A stretch of DNA of 64,000 bases, from contig JPGV01000025.1 of NCBI GenBank assembly GCA_000724175.1, positions 91,687 to 155,686 on the forward strand. Reading direction: 5' to 3'. Of the stretch, positions 52,666 through 61,467 are shown piece by piece (the stretch's first letter is position 1; the number at the start of each line of letters is the position of its first letter). The notes beneath the pieces were generated by a model that worked only from the letters and a program-made list of their open reading frames with translations, was not told where the DNA came from and made no database searches. This DNA is from [Candidatus Thermochlorobacteriaceae] bacterium GBChlB (GTDB taxonomy: Bacteria; Bacteroidota; Chlorobiia; Chlorobiales; Thermochlorobacteraceae). The position numbers and the translations under genes are program-made.

Positions 52666-53895
52666 TTATGGCTGTTTGGTTTGAAGCTCTCTTGCGACTG
52701 TTTCAACCGACGACCAAACGCGCATTAAATTCCCTCCGCAGATTTTTCGGATGTCGTCGTCGGTATAGCCGCGCTTTAATAGTTCATAAATTAAGTTAGG
52801 ATACATAGAAACGTCGTTCAAGCCCAATGGCAATTCGCCCGAAACGCCATCATAATCCGAGCCAATACCGATGTGGTTGACGCCGACAAGTTTTTTGACA
52901 TGGTCAATATGGTTGGCGACGTCCATAACCGTTACCGCAGGCATCTGCGTTTTTGAACGCACCGATTTAATATAGGCTCGCGCGGCGGAATCCGTCGGAG
53001 TAAGTTTATTATTCTTCAAATAAACTTCAATATCTCGACGCAACTCATCGAGTTTAGCGCGATATGCTGCGCTTAAAAAACCATTTCCGAAATTAATTTG
53101 AATCACGCCGCCGTTTTTAGCGAGCAGCCGAATCATATCGTCCGACATATTACGCTCAAAGCCGGGCGTAAAAGTGCGGCATGAGGAATGCGACGCGATT
53201 ACAGGCGCTTTCGTAAGCCGCAATGTTTGATAAAACGCGCTGTCGGAAACATGCGAAATATCTACCATAATTCCAACGCGGTTCATTTCCGCAATGACTT
53301 GTTTTCCGTAATCGGAAAGCCCGTTCCATGTATGTGTTGTGTCGTAAGAGGAATCGCAAATGTGATTATCTCGCGAGTGCGTGAGCGTTACATATCGAAT
53401 GCCGCGTTTATGGTAATATGCCACATCGTCTAATTTCAATAATGGCGCACCGTTCTCCATGCCCATCGTTAATAAAATTTTGCCTGACGACTTCGCTTTA
53501 TCAACGTCGCTGACGGAATTAACCAACGCAAATTTGTCCGGATAATCGAGGGCGAATTTCTGCACCATATCAATCATTTTTTCTGTGAACGGCTTGATAT
53601 TGCCGCCGACTTTTTGATACTCCGCTGGAACATACACCGACATAAACGGCACGTCAAGCCCGCCTGCTTTTGCACGAACATAATCAAACTCCCCGTCCGC
53701 AGTGCGCACCGAAATATCTTCCATTTTTTTGAGCAAACGATAGGGAACATCGATGTGCGTATCAACAATTAAAAACGCTTGTGCCAGACGGTTGGCTGTC
53801 GTGCGTAGAGCAGCGGTATCAACAGCAGCTTGGCGCGACTGAGCAATTGAAATAATCGGAGAGATAAAAAACAAAAATACGACGACAAATTTCAT
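52666..53895 (-). CDS. Membrane dipeptidase (M19 family), exported
   Basis: 409 residues: signal peptide (MKFVVVFLFFISPIISIA), then the M19 amidohydrolase barrel. Zinc ligands appear in VDTHIDVPYRLL, HICDSSYD, VDISHVSDSAF and SHSSCRTF; HIGIGSDYDGV is the C-terminal landmark. Cleaves dipeptides (often D-amino-acid-containing) in the periplasm or outside the cell. It is last in the row of minus-strand genes 52034-53895; a 180-base repeat-containing gap follows. Confidence 0.92.
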   Translation of the reverse strand: MKFVVVFLFFISPIISIAQSRQAAVDTAALRTTANRLAQAFLIVDTHIDVPYRLLKKMEDISVRTADGEFDYVRAKAGGLDVPFMSVYVPAEYQKVGGNIKPFTEKMIDMVQKFALDYPDKFALVNSVSDVDKAKSSGKILLTMGMENGAPLLKLDDVAYYHKRGIRYVTLTHSRDNHICDSSYDTTHTWNGLSDYGKQVIAEMNRVGIMVDISHVSDSAFYQTLRLTKAPVIASHSSCRTFTPGFERNMSDDMIRLLAKNGGVIQINFGNGFLSAAYRAKLDELRRDIEVYLKNNKLTPTDSAARAYIKSVRSKTQMPAVTVMDVANHIDHVKKLVGVNHIGIGSDYDGVSGELPLGLNDVSMYPNLIYELLKRGYTDDDIRKICGGNLMRVWSSVETVARELQTKQP

Positions 53896-53935
53896 AATAA
53901 AAAAAATTACGTATTATGCCGACATAAAATGAGGT

Positions 53936-53973
53936 CTTTCATTCTGAACGAAGTGAAGTGAAGAATCCACCTG
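53936..53973. repeat. Short intergenic repeat of the 'CATTCTGAACGAAGTGAAG' type
   Basis: The sequence TTTCATTCTGAACGAAGTGA with an internal duplicated GAAGTGAAGTG matches a dispersed intergenic repeat common in Bacteroidota/Chlorobiota-type genomes (consensus CATTCTGAGCGAAGCGAAG). One copy only in this window. Confidence 0.45.
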
Positions 53974-54019
53974 GAAAAACCTACACTTGCAATAGATTCC
54001 CCGCTGCGCTCGGAACGAT

Positions 54020-54053
54020 ACTGTTGTAAAACCGACACTGTTGTAAAACCGAC
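54020..54053 (+). repeat. Tandem duplication of a 17-base unit
   Basis: ACTGTTGTAAAACCGAC occurs twice without interruption at 54020-54036 and 54037-54053, between the dipeptidase and the TolB-like gene. A related fragment (tgttgtaaaacagtg) lies at about 48115 beside the RHS remnant. The significance is unknown. Confidence 0.7.
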
Positions 54054-54075
54054 GCTTTTTCTAATCATTTTGATA

Positions 54076-55173
54076 TTATTTGTTACTTTTGTAAACCCAG
54101 TCGGCGATAAAGACGTTTGTTTCGCCGCGCACTTTTGCATTTCGGTTTGAGGCGAAAATGATTTTTTTGCCGTCCCGCGTAAATATCGGAAATCCATCGA
54201 ATTCAGGACAGTATGTAACCCGCTCAATGCCTGTCCCGTCGTCATTGATGAGATATAAGTCAAAATTGCGACCTCGTTCCGCATCGCCGAAGTTTGATGA
54301 GAAAATAATCTGTTTGTTATTTGGGTGAAAAAACGGCGCAAAATTTGCCTTACCGTTGCTCGTTACTTGACGGCGATTTTTTCCGTCCGCGTCAATGACG
54401 AAAATTTCTAACTTTGTTGGGCGAATCAGTCCTTGTGCTAATAAATCAAAGTAAGATTTTGTTTCGGCGCTGTCTTTGGGCGATGAAGCCCGAAAGACGA
54501 TTTTTTTGCCGTCCCAAGAATAAAACGCGCCGCCGTCGTAGCCAATGTGATTGGTCAAGCGTTGTTGATTTTTTCCGTCAATGTCCATCGTGTAAAGCTC
54601 GAGGTCGCCGTCGCGCACCGATGTAAAAACAATTTTATCGCCTGTGGGCGAAACGGTCGCTTCCGCGTCATAGCCGTTTGCGGTTGTAATTTGACGCAGA
54701 TTTTTCCCGTCGGCAGTCGCCATAAAAATATCATACCCTTTGTATAACGCCCAAGTATAGCCTTTCGAAAAATCGGGCGGCGGTGGACACTCCGCGCTTG
54801 AAGCGTGCGTCGAGGCGTAGAGAATCGTTTTACCGTCGGGCAAAAAATACGAACACGTTGTTCTGCCTTTGCCGGTGCTGACAAGGGTTTTGCCCGTGCC
54901 GTCCAAATTCATGATGTAAATTTGGTCGCAATCCTGACCGACTTTGCGCGATTGAAAAATAAGTTTTGTCTCGTCAAACGAGAGGTAGGCTTCGGCGTTT
55001 TCGCCGCCAAACGTAAGCTGTTTGACATTGGCTAAAAACTTTTCTTCGCCTGCATAGAGCAACGTCACGGAATCAAACGCGGCGGACGGCGCTGGCTGAG
55101 GCTGCGCGTGAAGCAACACGGCAAAAAAGAGAGGAGAAAAACGTGAGAAAAAATGAAATGGTGATAACTGCAT
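54076..55173 (-). CDS. TolB-like beta-propeller protein (PD40), exported
   Basis: 365 residues with a signal peptide, then repeats of about 45 residues of the WD40-like/PD40 type (for example IYIMNLDGTGKTLVSTG, ELYTMDIDGKNQQRLT, IFVIDADGKNRRQVT and FDLYLINDDGTGIERVT), each with a G(K/T) ... (Q/R)xxT pattern. It forms a beta-propeller in the envelope, as in TolB and many hydrolase-associated domains; no catalytic domain is attached. Function unknown. An antisense frame at 53907-54341 is a shadow. Confidence 0.88.
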   Translation of the reverse strand: MQLSPFHFFSRFSPLFFAVLLHAQPQPAPSAAFDSVTLLYAGEEKFLANVKQLTFGGENAEAYLSFDETKLIFQSRKVGQDCDQIYIMNLDGTGKTLVSTGKGRTTCSYFLPDGKTILYASTHASSAECPPPPDFSKGYTWALYKGYDIFMATADGKNLRQITTANGYDAEATVSPTGDKIVFTSVRDGDLELYTMDIDGKNQQRLTNHIGYDGGAFYSWDGKKIVFRASSPKDSAETKSYFDLLAQGLIRPTKLEIFVIDADGKNRRQVTSNGKANFAPFFHPNNKQIIFSSNFGDAERGRNFDLYLINDDGTGIERVTYCPEFDGFPIFTRDGKKIIFASNRNAKVRGETNVFIADWVYKSNK

Positions 55174-55292
55174 GATTAGATTTCAAATGAGTAGACTGTG
55201 ATGCGTGAAGATACAAAACTCAATGGTTTGTGCAATGTGCGTGTCATGACTGCAATCGCTGAGGTGTGAAAACGAAATCGGCCTGCGGAAAG

Positions 55293-55871
55293 CTATTGCT
55301 GGGAAGGTTTCGGGGGAGGTAGCTTTCTGCGTCGGGAAATCGTCCAGAGCGAGGCAGCCAAGAGAAACACAATTGCGGCAACGCCGACGACAGGCAGGAG
55401 AATCGCTAATGCGGACATCAATACTGCGCCGAAAATTTCGAGCGTAGAGACAATGAAGTTCGTCGCGCCCGCCGTGCTGCCGAGCGACAACCCGCGTAAT
55501 GCCACCGTGCCAAGTTGAATTGCTCCCGCAATGCTCCCGCCAGCGATGGTGGCAAGCGTCCATTTGAGAAGCGGGTTCATCTCGCCAAATTCGGCGGCGG
55601 CGATTAAAATACCCGCAAGCACGGCGGCTGGCGTTGCAACGATGTCGAAGAGATGGTCAACGTAGGGAATGTAATACGCGGCAATTTCGAAGAGTGTCGC
55701 TGACCCGAAGGCAAAGACGGCGACAGGTGAGGCCATCCACGCAAAATCGGGCGAGGGCGTATAGAGACCAACCATTGAGGCAAGGCTGGCGGCGAAAATC
55801 GGGACGAACACACGAAAGCCGCACGCTGCACTAAGCCCAAGTCCTGCGAGTATTGAAAGCGCGACGTCCAT
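55293..55871 (-). CDS. DUF4126 domain membrane protein
   Basis: 192 residues from the ATG at 55871 (MDVALSILAGLGLSAACGFRVFVP). A longer frame to 56051 extends back into lipA and is rejected. DUF4126 wording is clear: AACGFRVFVPIFAASL, ATPAAVLAGILIAAAEFG and GSIAGAIQLGTVALRGLSLGSTAGATNF. Five or so membrane helices; function unknown. It follows lipA by 13 bases on the same strand. Confidence 0.9.
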   Translation of the reverse strand: MDVALSILAGLGLSAACGFRVFVPIFAASLASMVGLYTPSPDFAWMASPVAVFAFGSATLFEIAAYYIPYVDHLFDIVATPAAVLAGILIAAAEFGEMNPLLKWTLATIAGGSIAGAIQLGTVALRGLSLGSTAGATNFIVSTLEIFGAVLMSALAILLPVVGVAAIVFLLAASLWTISRRRKLPPPKPSQQ

Positions 55872-55884
55872 AATCAAAAACGCC

Positions 55885-56775
55885 TTATTGCGCTTGCTCG
55901 GCGGCGTGATAGGAACTGCGGACGAGCGGAGCAGACTCCACATGCCGAAATCCCATTTCCAGACCGACTTTTTTATACATCGCAAATTCATCGAGCGGCA
56001 CGAATCGGTCAACGGGTAGATGTGCTTTTGTTGGTTGCAAGTATTGTCCAATGCTCAAAATATCGACCTGATGCTCCCGCAAGTCGCGCATCACGGCGAG
56101 AACTTCGTCGGGCGTTTCACCAATGCCAATCATTAAGCCAGATTTTGTAACAAGCGAATGTGTGGCTTTGGCATAGCGGAGCAGGTCGAGCGTGCGTTGA
56201 TATTTGGCTTGCGGGCGCACGAGGCGATAGAGGCGCGGCACGGTTTCGGTGTTGTGGTTGAGAATGTCCGGACGCTCGCGCATCACGACGTCCCAAGCGT
56301 CTGTGTCGCCTTGAAAATCGGGAATGAGAATTTCAATGTTTGTCGTTGGGTGTGCCTTGCGAATTTCACGAATGGTCTCTGCCCAAATTGCCGCGCCGCC
56401 GTCTTGAAGTTCATCGCGGTTGACGCTGGTGATGACCGTATGTTTGAGGTTCATCACCTTGACGGCGTCGGCGACGCGCTTGGGTTCGGCGGTATCGAGT
56501 TCGTTTGGGCGACCAGTTTTAACGGCGCAGAAGCCGCAGGAGCGCGTGCAGGTTTCGCCGAGAATCATAATGGTCGCCGTTCCAGCCGCCCAACATTCAG
56601 CAATGTTCGGGCAACGCGCCTCTTCACAAACCGTGTGCAACTGATGCGCGTCAATGAGCGACTTTAAATCAGAGTAGCCTTTGCCTGACGGAATTGAGAC
56701 TTTTAGCCAATCAGGGCGGGGGAGTTTTGGCGCGGAAACAGGCTCTAAAACATTGAGTGAATCGATGGTAATCAT
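55885..56775 (-). CDS. lipA: Lipoyl synthase
   Basis: Radical SAM enzyme inserting two sulfurs into octanoyl-lipoyl domains. 296 residues. The N-terminal auxiliary cluster cysteines are in CEEARCPNIAEC and the radical-SAM CxxxCxxC in CTRSCGFCAVKTG, followed by VITSVNRDEL. Its product, the lipoyl group, is used by the E2 protein at 57803-59191. The C-terminal RSSYHAAEQ motif is present. Confidence 0.97.
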   Translation of the reverse strand: MITIDSLNVLEPVSAPKLPRPDWLKVSIPSGKGYSDLKSLIDAHQLHTVCEEARCPNIAECWAAGTATIMILGETCTRSCGFCAVKTGRPNELDTAEPKRVADAVKVMNLKHTVITSVNRDELQDGGAAIWAETIREIRKAHPTTNIEILIPDFQGDTDAWDVVMRERPDILNHNTETVPRLYRLVRPQAKYQRTLDLLRYAKATHSLVTKSGLMIGIGETPDEVLAVMRDLREHQVDILSIGQYLQPTKAHLPVDRFVPLDEFAMYKKVGLEMGFRHVESAPLVRSSYHAAEQAQ

Positions 56776-56825
56776 TTGTATCGTAATGAGTTACTGCAAA
56801 AAAGAGAACTTGATTTGAAGTGATT

Positions 56826-57170
56826 TTAGGCGGAAAGCGACGCACCCAAAACGCTTAACACTTGTTTGCGCTGGGTGAGATTTACTTCACCTAAATCCGC
56901 CCAATGCGAGAGGCTCTTGCCGCTCTTAATGATGTTAATGACCTCCGATTTGATGTCGGGCTGTAAAGATTTATTCTCCAACTGCAATGCCGCAAGTGCA
57001 ATATGAATCACAGCGGCAACGCTTTCATCCTGCGCAATGGCGTCCAATTCTTCGCGCACACGCTTGGTGGCATCGGCAACTGAAAGCCCTTCGGAAAGAG
57101 CATCGTCGAAAATGGCTTTCGCGGCGGCGGCGGCGTCGTTCTCGAAAATATCGCTTCCCCAGATTCCCAT
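56826..57170 (-). CDS. DUF4259 domain-containing protein
   Basis: 114 residues from the ATG at 57170 (MGIWGSDIFENDAAAAA), the characteristic start of DUF4259 proteins; the longer frame to 57236 is not favoured. Family function is unknown. It ends 50 bases after lipA's start-side gap and starts 44 bases after the YoeB toxin end, same strand. It is not a recognised antitoxin. Confidence 0.82.
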   Translation of the reverse strand: MGIWGSDIFENDAAAAAKAIFDDALSEGLSVADATKRVREELDAIAQDESVAAVIHIALAALQLENKSLQPDIKSEVINIIKSGKSLSHWADLGEVNLTQRKQVLSVLGASLSA

Positions 57171-57214
57171 AAGTCTTGTCTTTTTTTTGTGGTGATTGTG
57201 ATTGTTACTTGTTT

Positions 57215-57476
57215 TTATTCGTAATGACCTTTGCAACTCAGCACAATAATTTCTTCGTCGGTTACTTCATAAATCAAGCGATGCTCGTCGGTAATACGAC
57301 GCGACCATTTGCCTTTCAATTTTCCTTTGAGCGGCTCCGGTTTTCCAATGCCTGCAAAAGGCGTTTTTGCAGTTGATTCTGCAAGTTCAATAATTTTTTT
57401 TTGAAATCTTGGCATCAACACGAGACCATTCAAGCAGTTGTGCGAGTGCGTCCGGCTTGAAGAGTGTGTTTCGCAT
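57215..57476 (-). pseudogene. yoeB: YoeB-type mRNA interferase toxin, frameshifted in an A9 tract
   Basis: From the ATG at 57476 the frame encodes a YoeB-like start (MRNTLFKPDALAQLLEWSRVDAKIS), then hits a run of nine A residues on the minus strand (57394-57402) and a stop after Asn-Tyr. One base later the second frame supplies the rest: IIELAESTAKTPFAGIGKPEPLK, WSRRITDEHRLIYE and CKGHYE. With eight A residues the two parts join into an 86-residue YoeB protein with the catalytic arginine, glutamate and His-Tyr end intact. As written, the toxin is broken or made only by frameshifting. An ATG-less shorter frame (TTG at 57433) also covers the rest. Confidence 0.8.
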
Positions 57477-57759
57477 GGACTTTTTGATTTAAGTAATCCG
57501 ACAGCGCTGAACTGGACATTTTATTCATCGCTGTGATTTCCGCGAATGTAAATGAGACGCCGCCTTCGGCGCGAGATGATGCCAAAATTTTTTCTTCCCA
57601 AGCGGCTTTGTCGAGCGCATGCTTGACGGCGGCGCGTTCCGTATCGGTCAGGGCCGAGAGCATTCGCAACACGGGCTCAATGCGCGCCGCGTCGATGGTC
57701 GCGCGTTTATGCCGACCGTTTTTCGGCTTCGAAACCGATGGGCGTTTTTCCTTCACCAT
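57430..57759 (-). CDS. Predicted antitoxin partner of the YoeB-type toxin
   Basis: 109 residues, rich in lysine and arginine at the N-terminus (MVKEKRPSVSKPKNGRHKR), then helical segments ending in FTFAEITAMNKMSSSALSDYL. It ends 47 bases inside the toxin start, the typical overlap of antitoxin-toxin pairs. It is longer than YefM-type antitoxins (about 85) and I do not recognise the family. The antitoxin call is from position, not from a domain match. Confidence 0.55.
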   Translation of the reverse strand: MVKEKRPSVSKPKNGRHKRATIDAARIEPVLRMLSALTDTERAAVKHALDKAAWEEKILASSRAEGGVSFTFAEITAMNKMSSSALSDYLNQKVHAKHTLQAGRTRTTA

Positions 57760-57802
57760 GTGCCGTCTTAAAATTTCGACTTGAAAACTTGGTTCAACTG
57801 TT

Positions 57803-59191
57803 TTAAAGTGCCGTTGTGTCGTTATACGATTCTAATGTTTGAACTAGCGATTGTAGGAAAAATCCTGCAAGTGCGCCGTCGATAATTCGATGGTCGTAAG
57901 AGAGCGACAGATACATCATTGAACGAACCACGATGGCGTCGCTGCCGTCGGGCATTTCGCGCACAACAGGGCGCTTGACAATTGCGCCTGTGCCCAAAAT
58001 GGCGACTTGTGGCTGGTTGATAATCGGTGCGCCGAATAAGTTGCCAGCCGTGCCGTAATTGGTCAGCGTAAAAGTGCCGCCTTGAATATCGTCGGGCATC
58101 AGTTTTTTGTTGCGAGCGCGTGCGGCAAGGTCTTGAACGCTGCGGGCGAGACCGACAAGGTTTTTTTCATCTGCGCCTTTGACGACCGGCACAATAAGTC
58201 CGCCCGCGCCGCTTTCGCCTAACGCCACGGCAACGCCGATGTTAATATATTTTTTGATGATGATTTTGTCGCCATCGACCGACGCATTGACCATTGGAAA
58301 TTTTTTCAGCGTTTTGACGACCGCGTCGATGAAAAATGGTGTATAGGTGAGTTTGACACCATTAGTTGCTTCAAATGCGCCTTTCTTTTTCTTAACCAGA
58401 TTCACCAAACCGGTAACATCGGCTTCCGAAACCGAAGTAACATGCGCCGAGGTTTGCTTTGAGCGAACCATGTGCTCGGCGATGAGTTTGCGCATATTGT
58501 CCATCTGCACCACTTCCGAGCGGCTTGCGTCATAGACAACGGGCGGCGCGGCATGCTTGACAGAGGGCGCAGAAACAATGGCTGGCGGTGTCGCCTCGAC
58601 TTTGGGGGCAACTTTTGCCGTCGGTGCAACGGTCGTGGTGGAAACGGCGGCGCCGGATTTGCGCGCGCTGATATAGGCAAGTAAATCGGATTTTGTTACG
58701 CGTCCCTCAATGCCCGTGCCTGTAATGGATTCCAACTCTTGCATAGAGACCTTCTCGACCTGTGCGATTTGCATCACGACGGGCGAGTAGAAGCGACCAC
58801 TTGTCGATGCTTCGGCAACGGCGACAGCACTGTGTCCGTTTGAGGCACCATTCGAGTCGGCAACAGCAAGCGCAGGTTTTGCAGGTTCAACGGCGGGCGC
58901 GTCGGATTTCGGAGCTGCGCCAGTAGGCGCGTCGGAAGCAGAAACTGCTTCATCAGTTTCAACTCGGGCAATAACAGCTCCGACCGGCACAACCGCACCT
59001 TCTTCAAAAAGCAATTCGATAATCGTGCCAGCCTCGCTGGTGGGAACTTCGGTATCGACTTTGTCGGTAGCAATGTCCAAGATGTTTTCATCTTTTTCGA
59101 CTTTGTCTCCGACTTTCTTGCGCCATTTCAAGATGGTGCCTTCCATAAGGCTTTCGCCCATCTTGGGCATGACGATGTCCACTTTTGCCAT
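57803..59191 (-). CDS. 2-oxo acid dehydrogenase E2 component (dihydrolipoamide acyltransferase)
   Basis: 462 residues from the ATG at 59191 (MAKVDIVMPKMGESLMEG). Architecture: one lipoyl domain (lipoyl-lysine in IATDKVDTE, about residue 42), an alanine-rich linker, a peripheral subunit-binding domain (about 150-190, GTGIEGRVTKSDLLAYI) and an acyltransferase core with the catalytic histidine in SYDHRIIDGALAG. Member of a pyruvate, 2-oxoglutarate or branched-chain complex; E1 and E3 are not here. The lipoyl domain is a substrate for lipA made one kb away. Upstream minus-strand sequence CTATATTG resembles a -7 element. Confidence 0.95.
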   Translation of the reverse strand: MAKVDIVMPKMGESLMEGTILKWRKKVGDKVEKDENILDIATDKVDTEVPTSEAGTIIELLFEEGAVVPVGAVIARVETDEAVSASDAPTGAAPKSDAPAVEPAKPALAVADSNGASNGHSAVAVAEASTSGRFYSPVVMQIAQVEKVSMQELESITGTGIEGRVTKSDLLAYISARKSGAAVSTTTVAPTAKVAPKVEATPPAIVSAPSVKHAAPPVVYDASRSEVVQMDNMRKLIAEHMVRSKQTSAHVTSVSEADVTGLVNLVKKKKGAFEATNGVKLTYTPFFIDAVVKTLKKFPMVNASVDGDKIIIKKYINIGVAVALGESGAGGLIVPVVKGADEKNLVGLARSVQDLAARARNKKLMPDDIQGGTFTLTNYGTAGNLFGAPIINQPQVAILGTGAIVKRPVVREMPDGSDAIVVRSMMYLSLSYDHRIIDGALAGFFLQSLVQTLESYNDTTAL

Positions 59192-59331
59192 ATTGTAGTT
59201 ACAACTTTGTATGTTTAGATTGAGAGGCGAATTTCTCATTTGGTTAATTGCGTCTCAATATAGAAAAAAAAAATGCACACTGAAACAACGTGCGCGTTAA
59301 ATTGTTGCTATAACCACTCATTTCGCTAAAA

Positions 59332-59844
59332 GTGTTCGTTGAGTCAAACATAACTCCCTTTGTCGTTCAGGCTGAATCGGCTGAACAACTTGCTGCGGCA
59401 CGCGACTTATTTGAAGCCTATGCTAACTCGTTTAGTTACAAACTGTGTTTTCAAAGTTTCGCCGACGAGGTTGCCACGCTGCCCGGACTGTATGCACCGC
59501 CGAAAGGCGGATTGTGGATAGCGTTCAACAATGGCGTTGCAATTGGCTGCATTGCGCTGCGTCCGCTCTCCGAAGACCATGCTGAATTGAAACGACTCTA
59601 TGTGCGTTCCAAGGCGCGTGGTGCAGGCGCAGGAAAAACATTGGTGAAAACGGCGATCCACGCAGCCGCGCGAATCGGCTACAAAACAATACGATTGGAC
59701 ACGCTGCCGCACGAGATGGGCGCCGCAGTCAGGCTCTATCAATCCGTTGGCTTCGTTGAAATTCCGCCTTATATGAAAAATCCCGTCGAGGGCGCGCTGT
59801 GCATGGAATTGAACTTGACGGCAATGAAAACGAATTTGGCGTGA
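59332..59844 (+). CDS. GNAT family N-acetyltransferase
   Basis: 170 residues, GTG start at 59332. Acetyl-CoA-binding motif A is visible as LYVRSKARGAGAGKTLVKTAI followed by GYKTIRLDTL, with the RLYQSVGFVEI motif B end. Substrate unknown. It is directly followed by the type III polyketide synthase gene (start 59888) with a 43-base gap, but no functional link is established. Confidence 0.9.
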   Translation: MFVESNITPFVVQAESAEQLAAARDLFEAYANSFSYKLCFQSFADEVATLPGLYAPPKGGLWIAFNNGVAIGCIALRPLSEDHAELKRLYVRSKARGAGAGKTLVKTAIHAAARIGYKTIRLDTLPHEMGAAVRLYQSVGFVEIPPYMKNPVEGALCMELNLTAMKTNLA

Positions 59845-59887
59845 AGTCGTGTTTAAAACGACAGCGTCAATCATCATATCATTGAAC

Positions 59888-60955
59888 ATGCCAAAAATCG
59901 TCTCTATCGGAACTGCGCTTCCGAAGTATCGTGTCTCCCGCGAAGATACCAAAGAATTTGCCCGCAACCTTTACGGTGAAGCCTATCACGATATTGACCG
60001 TTTGCTCGCAATCTTCGATAACGCAGCTGTTGATACGCGGCAGTTTTGCGTGCCGAAAGAGTGGTTCAGCGCGCCGCACAGCTTCGGCGAAAAAAATGCA
60101 CTCTACATCGAAAACGGGCTGGCACTCTCGCAGGTGTCGATTGAAAATTGCTTGACAGAGGCGCAAGTCGAGTACGGCGAGATTGACGTCTTGATGTTTG
60201 TTTCCACCACAGGGCTTTCAACGCCGAGCATGGACGCGCGGCTCATTCAGATGCTCCCATTTCGGAAAAACGTGCGCCGAATGCCACTTTGGGGCGTCGG
60301 ATGCGCCGGCGGAGCATCATCGCTATCTTGGGCGATGGAAATCGCGTGTGCGTCGCCCAACGCAAAAATCCTCATCGTCGTAACCGAACTCTGCGGACTG
60401 ACCTTTATCCGGGGCGACCTTTCCAAAGCTGCGCTGGTGTCATCAGCGATTTTTGCCGACGGCTCGGCATCGGTGTTGGTAACAGGCGACAAAGTAAAAC
60501 CGAAAGTGTCGGGGGCAAGACCGTGTCTGGCGGCATCGGCTACGGAAACACTGCCCGATTCGTTGGACGTGATGGGGTGGCAATTCTATGAAGATGGTTT
60601 TAAGGTGATTTTATCACGCGACGTGCCTGAAATTACTAAAACATTTATGAAAAATTCAATTGCTAAGTTCTTAGAAAGTAAGAATTTATCATTTTCAGAT
60701 ATTAAACATTTTATTACCCATCCGGGCGGCGCAAAAGTATTAGAAGCCTACAAAGACTCCTTAGGATTAACCGACCAGCACTTGCGCCACGCTTATCATA
60801 TCCTGCGAACATGCGGCAACATGTCTGCCGCGACGGTTTTATTTATCTTGAAAAAATTCTTAGACGAACTGCCCGATGAGCAACAGTCTTATGGGTTAAT
60901 CGGCGCGCTTGGGCCGGGATTTTCGTCGGAAGTCGTCTTGCTTCACTGGGATTAA
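59888..60955 (+). CDS. Type III polyketide synthase
   Basis: 355 residues from the ATG at 59888 (MPKIVSIGTALP). Catalytic cysteine in LWGVGCAGGASS, histidine in FITHPGGAK and asparagine in RTCGNMSAAT, the Cys-His-Asn triad of chalcone-synthase-like enzymes; nothing resembling KASIII (FabH) signatures replaces it. It likely makes alkylpyrones or alkylresorcinols from fatty acyl-CoA starters. The next gene is an ICMT-type methyltransferase, the pair known as bpsA-bpsB in Bacillus. An AT-rich patch lies at about 60630-60730. Confidence 0.93.
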   Translation: MPKIVSIGTALPKYRVSREDTKEFARNLYGEAYHDIDRLLAIFDNAAVDTRQFCVPKEWFSAPHSFGEKNALYIENGLALSQVSIENCLTEAQVEYGEIDVLMFVSTTGLSTPSMDARLIQMLPFRKNVRRMPLWGVGCAGGASSLSWAMEIACASPNAKILIVVTELCGLTFIRGDLSKAALVSSAIFADGSASVLVTGDKVKPKVSGARPCLAASATETLPDSLDVMGWQFYEDGFKVILSRDVPEITKTFMKNSIAKFLESKNLSFSDIKHFITHPGGAKVLEAYKDSLGLTDQHLRHAYHILRTCGNMSAATVLFILKKFLDELPDEQQSYGLIGALGPGFSSEVVLLHWD

Positions 60956-60957
60956 AA

Positions 60958-61467
60958 ATGGCAATGACGTGGTTTTTGATTTTCTTCGGATGTTTAATCG
61001 CACAGCGCTTGTCGGAATTGGTTATTGCGAAGCGCAATGCAACTTGGATTCGGGAGCAGGGCGGATACGAGGTGGGAGCAGAGCATTACAAAGTGATGGT
61101 TCTGATGCACATAGGCTGGTTTGTATCAATGCTTGCGGAGCATCTCTATTTTCAGCGCGGAGCATCGGACGTGTGGTATCTCTGGGGTGGATTATTTGCT
61201 ATGGCACAAGCGGGGCGCTATCACATCATTTCAACGCTGGGCAGATATTGGAACACGCGCATTATGATTGTTCCCAACGCGCCACTGGTAAAGCGGGGCA
61301 TTTACAAATACCTGCGCCACCCGAACTACTGGATAGTGCGGCTGGAGTTGCTCGTTGCGCCACTGATGTTTAATCTCTACATCACGGCGATGGTCTTTAC
61401 CGTGCTTAATTACTTTATGCTTCGCGTGCGTATCCGTGCCGAAGAAGAAGCCTTAAATCTCCTCTGA
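60958..61467 (+). CDS. Isoprenylcysteine methyltransferase-like (ICMT) membrane methyltransferase
   Basis: 169 residues with about four or five membrane helices, two bases after the PKS stop. ICMT-family C-terminal motif KRGIYKYLRHPNYWIVRLEL with a final acidic tail RIRAEEEAL. In Bacillus subtilis the related protein BpsB (YpbQ) methylates alkylpyrones made by the type III PKS BpsA. The same role, methylation of the PKS product, is likely here, with SAM as donor. Confidence 0.88.
   Translation: MAMTWFLIFFGCLIAQRLSELVIAKRNATWIREQGGYEVGAEHYKVMVLMHIGWFVSMLAEHLYFQRGASDVWYLWGGLFAMAQAGRYHIISTLGRYWNTRIMIVPNAPLVKRGIYKYLRHPNYWIVRLELLVAPLMFNLYITAMVFTVLNYFMLRVRIRAEEEALNLL

Noticed and set aside
53907..54341. 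144-residue frame on the minus strand over the TolB-like gene end
   Set aside because: Low-complexity-looking translation, antisense-frame shadow of the PD40 gene and of the repeat region, no family match or start signal.
55183..55563. 126-residue minus-strand frame
   Set aside because: Out-of-frame shadow of the DUF4126 gene; arginine/histidine-rich, no homology expected.
59849..59887. Longer polyketide synthase start upstream of 59888
   Set aside because: The extra 13 residues are not family-like; ATG 59888 begins the conserved MPKIVSIGTALP.
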